Shown here: positions 14,126 to 20,461 of the stretch, piece by piece
Layout: the number at the start of each line of letters is the position of its first letter
Position numbering within the stretch: the stretch's first letter is position 1
Assembly (NCBI GenBank): GCA_031283505.1
Contig: JAITBO010000411.1
Span: 1-20,461, forward strand
Length of the DNA stretch: 20,461 nt
DNA from: Treponema sp.
GTDB lineage: Bacteria > Spirochaetota > Spirochaetia > Treponematales > Breznakiellaceae
Direction of reading: 5' to 3'
Program-made: the position numbers and the translations under genes
Notes under the pieces: model-generated
The model's database searches: none
Told to the model about the DNA's origin: nothing
The model's input: only the letters and a program-made list of their open reading frames with translations

Positions 14126-16171
14126 ATGGCTAAAGTTCAACTTACCGATTTGGTCCTTCGGGACGCCCATCAATCGCTGTTTGCTACCCGTATGGTGACT
14201 GCCGATATGTTGCCTGTCTGCGAAAAGCTGGACAAAGTAGGCTATTTTGCCCTGGAAGCCTGGGGCGGCGCTACCTTTGATTCCTGTATCCGCTTTTTGA
14301 ATGAAGATCCCTGGGAACGGCTTAAAAAACTTAAGGCCGCCCTGCCGAACACCCGGATCATGATGCTCCTGCGGGGGCAGAACCTCCTGGGATACCGGCA
14401 TTACGCCGACGATGTGGTGGCGAAATTCGTGGAAACCGCCGCCAAAGACGGTGTTGACGTGTTCCGTATTTTTGACGCCGTAAACGATCCCCGGAATTTT
14501 CAGGCCGCCACCAACGCCGCCAAGAAAACGGGCAAGCATATCCAGGCGGCTATTTCCTATGCGGTGACCCCCTTCCATACTATTGAAAAGTACGTTGAAT
14601 TGGCCAGGCAGTACGCCGATATAGGCGCCGATTCCATCGCCATAAAGGATATGTCCGGGCTTTTGAAGCCCTACGAGGCTTATGATCTGGTGAAGGCCAT
14701 AAAGAAGGTGGTGGATATTCCCATCGAGATACACTCTCACGCCACAACCGGTATGTCCGTAGCTACCCTGACCAAGGCCGCCGAAGCGGGGGCGGAGATA
14801 CTGGATACGGTCATCTCCTCTCTGGCCATGGGCACCAGCCACAGCCCCACGGAAACCATGGTGGAGATTTTTAAGGGAACTCCCTACGATACGGGTCTGG
14901 ATACCAAGCTCCTTCTGGAAATTGCGGCTTATTTCCGGGAAGTCCGGAAGAACTACAAGAAATTCGAGTCCAGTTTCCTGGGCGCCGATACCCGTATTCT
15001 GGTCTCCCAGGTTCCCGGAGGTATGCTCTCCAACCTGGAAAGCCAGCTCAAGGAGCAGGGCGCTTCCGACAAGATCGACGAGGTACTCAAGGAAATCGCC
15101 GTGGTCCAGAAAGATGCGGGTTATCCGCCGCTGGTTACCCCTACAAGCCAAATCGTGGGTACCCAGGCGGTGTTCAACGTTCTCTTTGGCCGCTACAACC
15201 GGCTTTCCGGCGAATTTCAGGATCTTCTGGCCGGCAAGTACGGCGCCTGTCCTGCCCCCAAGAACCATGATGTGGTCAAGAAGGCACTGGAAGCCCTTAA
15301 AATGGACAAAGAGATCACCCACCGGCCAGCGGATGATATTCCTGCGGAATACGATAAACTCGAAGGAGAGACCCGGAAACTCCTGGGGACTTCCCCGGTC
15401 ACGGTGGAAGATGTTCTGACCTACGCCATGTTCCCCAAAGTTGCCCCGGACTTCTTCAAAAAGCGGCCCCAGGGCCCGGTGGTGTTTAAGCCAGAAGAAG
15501 AGGCTCCCAAAGCCTCCGCCCCTGCGGGAGCGGGACAGGCCGCCAAATACTCGGTCAACGTGGACGGCGTTAACTATAACGTAGTAGTCGCCCCGGCGGG
15601 GACCGTGGCTATCACTCCGGCGGCGGGCGGTGCGGCGGCTCCGGCTGCCGTGGGCGGCATGGTTGTTCCCGCTCCGGTGGCGGGGACCATCATCCGTTAT
15701 GCCGTTGATGAAGGGGCGCAGGTAAAGGCCGGGGATACTATCATCATCATCGAGTCCATGAAGATGGAACTGGACATCAAGGCCACTCACGATGGGAAGA
15801 TTCACTTCCTGGCGGCTGCCGGGACCCAGGTGGCGGCCCAGCAGCCGGTGGCGGAACTCACCGGTCCCGGTCTGGGGGGCTCGGTTCAGACAGGCGGTTC
15901 TTCCCCGGCGGCTGTTCCCGGCGCGCAGGATACCGCCGCTCCCGTTGCGGCGCCTTCCGGCGGTACAGTAGTGCCCGCTCCGGTGGCGGGGACCATCATC
16001 CGTTATGCGGTGAATGAAGGAGCCCAGGTTGTTTCCGGGGATACCATCATCATCATCGAGTCCATGAAGATGGAACTGGACATCAAGGCCACTGTTGCCG
16101 GTAAAGTTCGCTTCCTGGTCCCTGCCGGGACCCAGGTCGCCTCCCAGCAGCCCATTGCCGAAATAAACTAA
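14126..16171 (+). CDS. oadA: Oxaloacetate decarboxylase alpha subunit with two biotinyl domains
   Basis: A 681-residue carboxyltransferase subunit, longer than the usual roughly 590-600 residues. Residues 4 to about 460 form the carboxyltransferase barrel with LRDAHQSL (metal ligand D13), the expected carbamylated lysine in IAIKDMSG (K174) and metal-binding HSH (H203, H205). An Ala/Pro-rich linker leads into two tandem biotinyl domains, each with the biotin motif ESMKMELDI (K546 and K648). The two domain cores are near-identical at the DNA level, offset by 306 bp, so the duplication is recent or kept alike by gene conversion. The enzyme transfers CO2 from oxaloacetate to biotin; the beta subunit then decarboxylates it and pumps Na+. 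A related substrate such as methylmalonyl-CoA is less likely given the barrel type. Confidence 0.95.
   Translation: MAKVQLTDLVLRDAHQSLFATRMVTADMLPVCEKLDKVGYFALEAWGGATFDSCIRFLNEDPWERLKKLKAALPNTRIMMLLRGQNLLGYRHYADDVVAKFVETAAKDGVDVFRIFDAVNDPRNFQAATNAAKKTGKHIQAAISYAVTPFHTIEKYVELARQYADIGADSIAIKDMSGLLKPYEAYDLVKAIKKVVDIPIEIHSHATTGMSVATLTKAAEAGAEILDTVISSLAMGTSHSPTETMVEIFKGTPYDTGLDTKLLLEIAAYFREVRKNYKKFESSFLGADTRILVSQVPGGMLSNLESQLKEQGASDKIDEVLKEIAVVQKDAGYPPLVTPTSQIVGTQAVFNVLFGRYNRLSGEFQDLLAGKYGACPAPKNHDVVKKALEALKMDKEITHRPADDIPAEYDKLEGETRKLLGTSPVTVEDVLTYAMFPKVAPDFFKKRPQGPVVFKPEEEAPKASAPAGAGQAAKYSVNVDGVNYNVVVAPAGTVAITPAAGGAAAPAAVGGMVVPAPVAGTIIRYAVDEGAQVKAGDTIIIIESMKMELDIKATHDGKIHFLAAAGTQVAAQQPVAELTGPGLGGSVQTGGSSPAAVPGAQDTAAPVAAPSGGTVVPAPVAGTIIRYAVNEGAQVVSGDTIIIIESMKMELDIKATVAGKVRFLVPAGTQVASQQPIAEIN
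15668..16092 (+). repeat. Direct repeat encoding the duplicated biotinyl domain
   Basis: Starting at 15668 and again at 15974 (offset 306 bp), long identical stretches occur, for example the blocks around CCCGCTCCGGTGGCGGGGAC and the biotin-lysine region (lysine codons 15761 and 16067). The units stay in frame. Such long identity could recombine and delete one domain. Confidence 0.85.
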
Positions 16172-16182
16172 AGGAATTCACT

Positions 16183-17583
16183 ATGCTTAATACGGATATG
16201 AAAAAGAACCCGGCGTTGATAGCGAAAATATGTCTGGTCATTCTTATCGGCGCTTTCGCATTTTCTTTTGTCACTGCGGCCTTTAGTCCCCGGGCCCAGG
16301 CCCAGACTGCGGCCTCCTCGGAAGACCTCCCGTCCTTCAGGAATCTGGGCGGGATCATCCCCAATAGCCGGGAGCTTCCCCGGGTTTCGGTGGGCAGTTT
16401 TCTGCGGAATATCGCCGAAACTACCGGGATTTACGCCTTTATCACCAATAAAACCCAAGAGGAAACCCCCGCAGGGCTTCCCATCACGGTTTTCGGCTGG
16501 CAGGAACTTCTTATGGTGGCGGTGGGCTTCCTCATCATCTACCTTGGGGCGGCTAAGAATTTTGAGCCCCTGCTTCTTATTCCCATAGGTTTTGGGACCG
16601 TTTTTGTGAATATTCCCTTTGCCGGCATGGGGGAAGCGCCCCACGGGATGCTCCACATCATTTACGAAAGCGGGGTGGGTAACGAGTTCTTCCCCATGCT
16701 CATCTTTATGGGCATCGGGGCCATGACCGACTTCGGCCCCCTTATCGCCAACCCCAAGACGGCCCTTCTGGGGGCCGCCGCCCAATTCGGCGTCTTTGCG
16801 ACTCTGTTCTTCATCAGTATCGCAAACTTCCTGCCTGGGGTGGCCTTTAACCTCAAGGAAGCCTGCGCGGTGGCTATCATCGGCGGCGCCGACGGCCCCA
16901 CTACGATCTATATTGCGGCAAAACTTGCTCCCCACCTCCTGGCGACGGTGGCGGTAGCGGCTTATTCCTATATGGCCCTGGTGCCTATCATCCAGCCGCC
17001 CATCATGAAGGCCCTGACTACCAGCCACGAAAGACTTATCAGAATGAAGCAGCTCCGGCCCGTATCCAAAGTGGAAAAGATTTTCTTTCCCCTGGTGGTT
17101 TTTGTGCTGGCCATACTCCTTATCCCGTCGGCAGCGCCCCTTATCGGTTGTCTTATGTTCGGGAACTTCATCCGGGAATGTGGCGTAGTGGACCGGCTTT
17201 CCAAAACCTTGCAGAATGAGCTTATCAACATTGTTTCCATCTTCCTCTCTCTGGGCGTGGGTAGTCAGATGACCCCGGACCGGTTCTTGAATCCCTCGTC
17301 CCTCATCATCGTGGTTATGGGGCTTATGGCCTTCGCCATAGCCACCGCCGCCGGCGTGCTGGTAGCCAAGTTCATGAATCTCTTCCTCAAGGAGAAGATC
17401 AATCCCCTTATCGGTTCCGCCGGTGTTTCGGCGGTTCCCATGGCTGCCAGAGTTTCCAACAAGGTGGGCCTTGAGTACGATCCGGGGAACTTCCTCCTGA
17501 TGCACGCCATGGGTCCCAACGTGGCCGGCGTCATCGGTACGGCCATTGCCGCAGGGGTCATGATAGCGGTGTACGGCGGCTGA
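16183..17583 (+). CDS. oadB: Oxaloacetate decarboxylase beta subunit (Na+-pumping membrane subunit)
   Basis: A 466-residue polytopic membrane protein. It decarboxylates carboxybiotin and couples this to Na+ export. Family marks are [15 protein letters not shown] with the functionally key Asp, [13 protein letters not shown], and the C-terminal segments [17 protein letters not shown] and [15 protein letters not shown]. Many hydrophobic segments span from about 105 to the end. The N-terminus is longer than in short family members: a hydrophobic stretch (about 12-33) resembling an anchor or signal, then a polar region to about 100 before the core. It begins 11 bp after the oadA stop with AAAGGA upstream, so gamma, alpha and beta form one operon. 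Sodium motive force generation during fermentation is the expected role. Confidence 0.94.
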   Translation: MLNTDMKKNPALIAKICLVILIGAFAFSFVTAAFSPRAQAQTAASSEDLPSFRNLGGIIPNSRELPRVSVGSFLRNIAETTGIYAFITNKTQEETPAGLPITVFGWQELLMVAVGFLIIYLGAAKNFEPLLLIPIGFGTVFVNIPFAGMGEAPHGMLHIIYESGVGNEFFPMLIFMGIGAMTDFGPLIANPKTALLGAAAQFGVFATLFFISIANFLPGVAFNLKEACAVAIIGGADGPTTIYIAAKLAPHLLATVAVAAYSYMALVPIIQPPIMKALTTSHERLIRMKQLRPVSKVEKIFFPLVVFVLAILLIPSAAPLIGCLMFGNFIRECGVVDRLSKTLQNELINIVSIFLSLGVGSQMTPDRFLNPSSLIIVVMGLMAFAIATAAGVLVAKFMNLFLKEKINPLIGSAGVSAVPMAARVSNKVGLEYDPGNFLLMHAMGPNVAGVIGTAIAAGVMIAVYGG

Positions 17584-17593
17584 TTCGTAGGCG

Positions 17594-17630
17594 GGTCCCG
17601 GCGGCAAGTTTGCTGTCGGGATCGCTTTTT
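17594..17630 (+). terminator. Rho-independent terminator of the oad operon
   Basis: Fourteen-base arms (17594-17607, 17610-17623) pair with three G-U wobbles in RNA, followed after GC by T5 (17626-17630). It lies 10 bp after the oadB stop. Confidence 0.75.
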
Positions 17631-17654
17631 GGCTCTTCGTTTCTATGATTTAAG

Positions 17655-17711
17655 CTTGTTCCGTAAAACCTTGAGTTGTACAAACCGGGTTTTGGAACAA
17701 GTTTATTTTTT
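17655..17711 (+). terminator. Second hairpin terminator downstream of oadB
   Basis: CTTGTTCC-GT-AAAACC (17655-17670) pairs with GGTTTTGGAACAAG (17688-17701) apart from a 2-base bulge, and runs into TTTATTTTTT. Its arms share the TTCC/AAAACC core seen at 6182-6212. Confidence 0.6.
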
Positions 17712-17752
17712 ATGTCCCCGGCTCCGCCGGCGGTTAAGGGCTGGTTTAGGAT

Positions 17753-17786
17753 CTGTGCATAAATAAAATGCACAGCCTTTTATTTT
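17753..17786 (+). terminator. Third hairpin terminator between convergent genes
   Basis: CTGTGCAT (17753-17760) and ATGCACAG (17768-17775) are perfect arms around a 7-base A/T loop, followed by TTTTATTTT. Confidence 0.5.
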
Positions 17787-17792
17787 AATTGC

Positions 17793-17828
17793 GAGGCTTT
17801 CCCAAAACTGAAGTTTTGGGAAAGCCTC
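17793..17828. repeat. Perfect 17-bp palindromic hairpin
   Basis: GAGGCTTTCCCAAAACT (17793-17809) and its exact complement (17812-17828) flank a GA loop. The TTCC-CAAAAC core recalls the hairpins at 6182 and 17655. No T-run follows, so it looks like a dispersed palindrome rather than a terminator. Confidence 0.6.
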
Positions 17829-17845
17829 TTGCTTATCCAATAAGG

Positions 17846-17877
17846 AAATAACATGACCAAATGGTCATGTTATTTTT
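17846..17877. terminator. Bidirectional terminator between oadB and TrpB2 genes
   Basis: Perfect 14-bp arms (17846-17859, 17862-17875) around AA. On the plus strand it ends in T5; on the minus strand it is met 10 bp after the TrpB2 stop codon, with A-rich and T-rich flanks. Confidence 0.65.
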
Positions 17878-17887
17878 GCACAGTTCC

Positions 17888-19267
17888 TTACCTGTTCTGG
17901 GGAATGTCCGGAATGGTGGCGAAGCCCCGTTCCAGTTCTTCTTCCGTGGGGATGTGGTCGCCCATGGTTTTGTCGTTGTAGGATATATAGGCCGAAAGGT
18001 CGAAGTACCCGGTTCCGGTCAGTCCAAAGAGGATGACCTTTTTCTCGCCGGTGCGCTTGCATTCCAGAGCCTCGTCTATAGCCACCTTGATGGCATGGGA
18101 CGATTCCGGCGCCGGAAGTATCCCCTCGATTTTGGCGAATTTCACCGCCGCGTCGAATACGTCGGTCTGCACCTCGGCCCTGGCCTCCAGAAAGCCGTCC
18201 CGGTAGAGCTTGGACAGGACCGAATTCATCCCGTGGTAGCGCAGCCCGCCGGCATGGTTGGCCGAGGGGATAAAGCCGTTCCCCAGGGTGTACATCCTGA
18301 TGAGGGGGGTAGTCCTGGCGGTGTCCCCGAAGTCGTAGGCGTAACGTCCCCTGGTAAAGGAGGGGCACGAGGCGGGTTCAACGGCGATGAACCGGGTATT
18401 CGACTTGCCCGCCAGTTTTTCTCCCATGAAGGGAGCGATGAGCCCTCCCAAGTTGGAACCGCCCCCCGCGCAGCCTATGATGATGTCAGGCTTTATCCCA
18501 TATTTGTCCAGGGCGGCCTTGACCTCCTGGCCTATGATGGACTGGTGGAGCAGTACGTGGTTCAGGACGCTCCCCAGCACGTAGCGGCACTTGTCCGTCT
18601 TGACCGCCGTTTCCACCGCCTCGGAGATGGCGCACCCCAGGGACCCCCCGGTGTCCGGGTCCTTTTCCAGGATCTTCCTGCCCGCATCGGTGGTATCCGA
18701 AGGGGAAGGGATAAGCCGCGCCCCATAGGTCTCTATCAATGCTTTCCGGTAAGGTTTCTGCTCGGAACTTACCTTCACCATGTAGACCGTAAGGCCGACA
18801 TCGTAAAAGCCCGCCGCCATAGCCATGGCGGTCCCCCATTGTCCGGCCCCGGTCTCCGTGGTCAGGGAGGTGAGGCCCTCCTCCTTGGCATAAAACGCCT
18901 GGGCCGCTGCGGAATTTAGCTTGTGGGACCCCGATGTGTTGGTCCCCTCATGTTTGTAGTAAATTTCCGCCGGGGTTCCCAGGGCCCTTTCCAGGAAATA
19001 GGCCCTGATGAGGGGCGCGGGCCTGTAGGCGGTGTAGAACTCCTGTATCCCCTCCGGGATGGGAATGAGCCGGTCCGTGTCGTTCAGCTCCTGTTTGACC
19101 GGCTCCTTGCAGAACACCGCCTCCAAATCCCCGGCGCTTGCGGGCTGCAAGGTCCCCGGATGTAGGATGGGGTCCGGTTTTTCCTTCATGTCCGCCCGCA
19201 GGTTGTACCAGCACCGGGGGATCTCGTCCTCGGAAAGGTAGAGGCGGGTCGGGATTTTTTTCGTCAT
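17888..19267 (-). CDS. trpB2: TrpB2-type tryptophan synthase beta chain (PLP-dependent)
   Basis: A 459-residue fold-type II PLP enzyme of the TrpB2 class, which condenses indole with serine to make tryptophan. Class marks are the long N-terminal part with RCWYNLRAD, GRPxP-like YRPAPLIRA, PLP lysine in SGSHKLNSA (K116), ETGAGQWG (E139 to G146) and phosphate-binding GCAGGGSNLGG (266-276). It is longer than TrpB1 (about 400 residues), as expected for TrpB2. No trpA or other trp gene is next to it, so it may work alone on free indole, which is available in guts, or act on a related substrate. AGGAGG (19281-19276) precedes the ATG, and a strong promoter with an overlapping inverted repeat lies upstream. 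Confidence 0.93.
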   Translation of the reverse strand: MTKKIPTRLYLSEDEIPRCWYNLRADMKEKPDPILHPGTLQPASAGDLEAVFCKEPVKQELNDTDRLIPIPEGIQEFYTAYRPAPLIRAYFLERALGTPAEIYYKHEGTNTSGSHKLNSAAAQAFYAKEEGLTSLTTETGAGQWGTAMAMAAGFYDVGLTVYMVKVSSEQKPYRKALIETYGARLIPSPSDTTDAGRKILEKDPDTGGSLGCAISEAVETAVKTDKCRYVLGSVLNHVLLHQSIIGQEVKAALDKYGIKPDIIIGCAGGGSNLGGLIAPFMGEKLAGKSNTRFIAVEPASCPSFTRGRYAYDFGDTARTTPLIRMYTLGNGFIPSANHAGGLRYHGMNSVLSKLYRDGFLEARAEVQTDVFDAAVKFAKIEGILPAPESSHAIKVAIDEALECKRTGEKKVILFGLTGTGYFDLSAYISYNDKTMGDHIPTEEELERGFATIPDIPQNR

Positions 19268-19306
19268 TTAGTTTTCCTCCTGATAGAACAAAGCGGTTTC
19301 GAGATA

Positions 19307-19344
19307 ATGTTTCATATACAAAAACATTCTATGTATAGAAACAT
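19307..19344. promoter_or_regulatory. Inverted repeat over the TrpB2 promoter start region (possible operator)
   Basis: ATGTTTCATATACA (19307-19320) and TGTATAGAAACAT (19332-19344) are complementary but for one extra base. They cover the -10 hexamer and the expected transcription start, a typical repressor position; as RNA it could also fold in the leader. It does not resemble the TrpR operator. Confidence 0.5.
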
Positions 19345-19368
19345 ATCCGGTTTATTTAATTATGTCAA
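19340..19368 (-). promoter_or_regulatory. Sigma70-type promoter of the TrpB2 gene
   Basis: On the minus strand TTGACA (19368-19363), a 17-bp spacer and TATGTT (19345-19340). The -35 is a consensus match. The start codon lies 72 bp downstream of the -10. Confidence 0.7.
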
Positions 19369-19595
19369 GTAGATTTTCAATTTAATTTTGCCTGTTCCAT
19401 TTTCTACCAGGTTGAATGCCGGGTTTCTATTATAGATGGGGAAAAACAAACCCTCCCTGACGCTAAACTTGACCCGAAATTCGAGTATTGTTATCTGTTT
19501 TAAGAAATTTAACCACGGAGTTTTAGAACCGGAGGTTCCCAAAGCCTCTGGTAGTTACACGGAGGAAACAAGAGAAAAAAAGGTCAGTGAATTAA

Positions 19596-19648
19596 GCGAA
19601 TGGACGCTAATTTATCCGAATAATTCGTGAAAATTAGCGTCCATTCGC
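19596..19648. repeat. Long perfect palindrome, 18-bp arms
   Basis: GCGAATGGACGCTAATTT (19596-19613) and its exact complement (19631-19648) flank a 17-base loop. No T-run follows directly. It looks like an interspersed extragenic palindrome; a MITE remnant is possible but no target duplication was found. Confidence 0.65.
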
Positions 19649-19697
19649 GGACACTTTCTTTTATGTAAACGTATGGGGACCGCCCCGCTGATCCGTT

Positions 19698-19763
19698 GCT
19701 TCGCTTGAAAGGACTGTCGCTCTACACCCTTTCAAGTGGAGTAGCGGAGCCGCAAAGTTGCGG
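19698..19763. repeat. GC-rich extragenic hairpin element related to 7223-7326
   Basis: CTTGAAAGG (19704-19712) pairs with CCTTTCAAG (19728-19736), and CCGCAA (19750-19755) pairs with TTGCGG (19758-19763). It shares GCTTCGCTT and CTGTCGCTC with the element near 7266-7291, though in a different order. Confidence 0.45.
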
Positions 19764-19831
19764 AACTCAGAGGCCCCTACCGGGACCCCCGGATAAGCTA
19801 TATCCGCTCCATAAAGTCATCGTCATAAGCA

Positions 19832-20461
19832 TCACAATGCAGCTATATCTTCGACGGAAAGCCCGGTAGCCTCTGCAATTTGGTCAATGGTTATTCCGAG
19901 TTTTTTCATTTGAGCGGCGACTTTCTCTATGCCTTCCCGCCTACCCCTTTGTATGCCTTCCCGCCTACCCCTTTGTATGCCTTCCCTCCTGGCCTGGTTG
20001 AGTCCGCTGGTCCAGTCTGACATCGCCATTTCCCTCATTTGATATACACGCAACGCCTCTTTGTCGCTTGATACATACTCCATCTTTTCCTCCGCTCTCT
20101 GTATCCCCACGTCCATCCGGATTACCTCCTCCACAAGGCTTTTCGGACTGTCCTGGTCAAACCACGTCAGCCACCGCTGCAACGCATCGTTCCGTATGTC
20201 CCTTTCCCCTATCCGCCGGAACTTCACCATGTCTATAAAATGGATTTCCAGCGCTTCCGTCAATACAACTTCCCGGCGCCTGTCTTCCCGTATATGAAAA
20301 CTTGTATGAAACTCTGGTATCTGCGGCAGAAATTCGTAGTTCACTATGTTTATCGCTATCACATCCGGTGTTTCCCGGTAATCCTGCCCCGCTTCCATAC
20401 TCCGCGAAAACTCACGGCTCCAGTAAAACAGACTCCGCCGGTCCATGTTCCCCAGATTGCG
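19832..20461 (-). CDS. Rpn-family PD-(D/E)XK nuclease/transposase-like protein, C-terminal part
   Basis: The frame runs off the right edge, so the N-terminus with the catalytic PD-(D/E)XK residues is outside the window; the ATG at 20446 is probably internal. The 209 visible residues match the PDDEXK_2 (Rpn) family: GNMDRRSLFYWSREFS, TPDVIAINIVNYEF, FHTSFHIREDRRREVVLTEALEIHFIDMVKF, and a helical tail with repeated GIQRGRRE units. It ends in a short helical motif, MKKLGITIDQIAEATGLSVEDIAAL, common as the tail of these proteins. Rpn proteins of E. coli promote RecA-independent recombination and often lie in mobile or variable regions. The repeat-rich region before it fits that picture. Confidence 0.85.
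   Translation of the reverse strand, partial: RNLGNMDRRSLFYWSREFSRSMEAGQDYRETPDVIAINIVNYEFLPQIPEFHTSFHIREDRRREVVLTEALEIHFIDMVKFRRIGERDIRNDALQRWLTWFDQDSPKSLVEEVIRMDVGIQRAEEKMEYVSSDKEALRVYQMREMAMSDWTSGLNQARREGIQRGRREGIQRGRREGIEKVAAQMKKLGITIDQIAEATGLSVEDIAAL
19929..19976 (-). repeat. 24-bp tandem repeat in the Rpn-family gene
   Basis: Two exact 24-bp units (19929-19952, 19953-19976), followed by a partial third from 19977, encode repeated GIQRGRRE octapeptides near the C-terminus. The length keeps frame, so copy number may vary between strains. Confidence 0.8.

Larger units (their letters stand above)
19268..19831. other. Repeat-rich intergenic region
   Basis: This 564-bp gap holds the TrpB2 promoter and its inverted repeat near one end, then a long palindrome (19596-19648) and a GC-rich hairpin element (19698-19763). 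Around 19505-19563 there is a segment with AACCACGGAG and ACACGGAGG separated by a small hairpin-forming insert. The short frame at 19436-19630 crosses the palindrome, lacks a ribosome site and is not taken as a gene. Confidence 0.5.

Noticed and set aside
14105..15805. Long minus-strand open frame (566 codons) opposite oadA
   Set aside because: It is the antisense of a well-supported oadA gene, with His/Gly-rich composition and no recognisable family.
16168..17607. Minus-strand open frame (479 codons) opposite oadB
   Set aside because: Fully antisense to oadB, rich in His/Lys/Gly, without a start context or domain.
17861..18919. Plus-strand open frame (352 codons) opposite trpB2
   Set aside because: Antisense shadow of a clear PLP enzyme gene; no family features.
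19436..19630. 64-codon plus-strand frame
   Set aside because: No ribosome site, runs through a perfect palindrome, and composition looks like repeat sequence.
19929..19976. Tandem 24-bp repeat considered as a CRISPR fragment
   Set aside because: Units are directly adjacent with no spacers and are in frame within a coding gene.

Overview
The window looks like a chromosomal segment of a host-associated spirochaete, most likely a Treponema of the termite-gut type. This is inferred, with no marker gene to prove it. The grounds are relaxed spirochaete-style lipoboxes, a sodium-pump decarboxylase operon, an Rpn-type (PDDEXK_2) nuclease, and many GC-rich or palindromic extragenic repeats in a mid-GC genome. 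No rRNA, tRNA, CRISPR array or complete insertion sequence was found.

Region 1 (1-6073) concerns glycans. It opens with the 3' end of a probable outer-membrane beta-barrel protein. Three tandem paralogues of EndoH/EndoF-type GH18 endo-beta-N-acetylglucosaminidases follow. The first keeps its catalytic acids but has no export signal. The second is a complete lipoprotein enzyme. The third is a lipoprotein whose catalytic Asp and Glu are both replaced, so it is probably a glycan-binding pseudoenzyme. A GntR-LacI chimeric regulator points toward them from the other strand, with a palindrome over its own promoter.

Region 2 (6182-11635) holds an MbfA-like protein (ferritin-like domain plus VIT1/CCC1 membrane domain) and a large, GC-rich fusion protein. 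The fusion carries an Endonuclease Q-like PHP/zinc-finger nuclease at the N-terminus and a complete UvrD-type SF1A helicase at the C-terminus. Divergent from it is a bacteriohemerythrin. A 116-bp MITE-like element with terminal inverted repeats and a 10-bp target duplication has inserted exactly at the end of the hemerythrin gene.

Region 3 (12053-13479, minus strand) is a two-gene unit with TAATG overlap: an uncharacterised 126-aa protein followed by an AmrS-type radical SAM enzyme. Divergent from it, oadG-oadA-oadB (13851-17583) encode a Na+-pumping oxaloacetate decarboxylase whose alpha subunit has two nearly identical biotinyl domains. About 300 bp of stacked hairpins separate oadB from a convergent TrpB2-type tryptophan synthase beta chain, which has a good promoter overlapped by an inverted repeat.

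Region 4 (19268-20461) is a repeat-rich intergenic stretch and the C-terminal part of an Rpn-family nuclease with 24-bp in-frame tandem repeats. The strongest candidates for new biology are the EndoQ-UvrD fusion, the active/unexported/inactive GH18 series, the double-biotinyl OadA, and the MITE.
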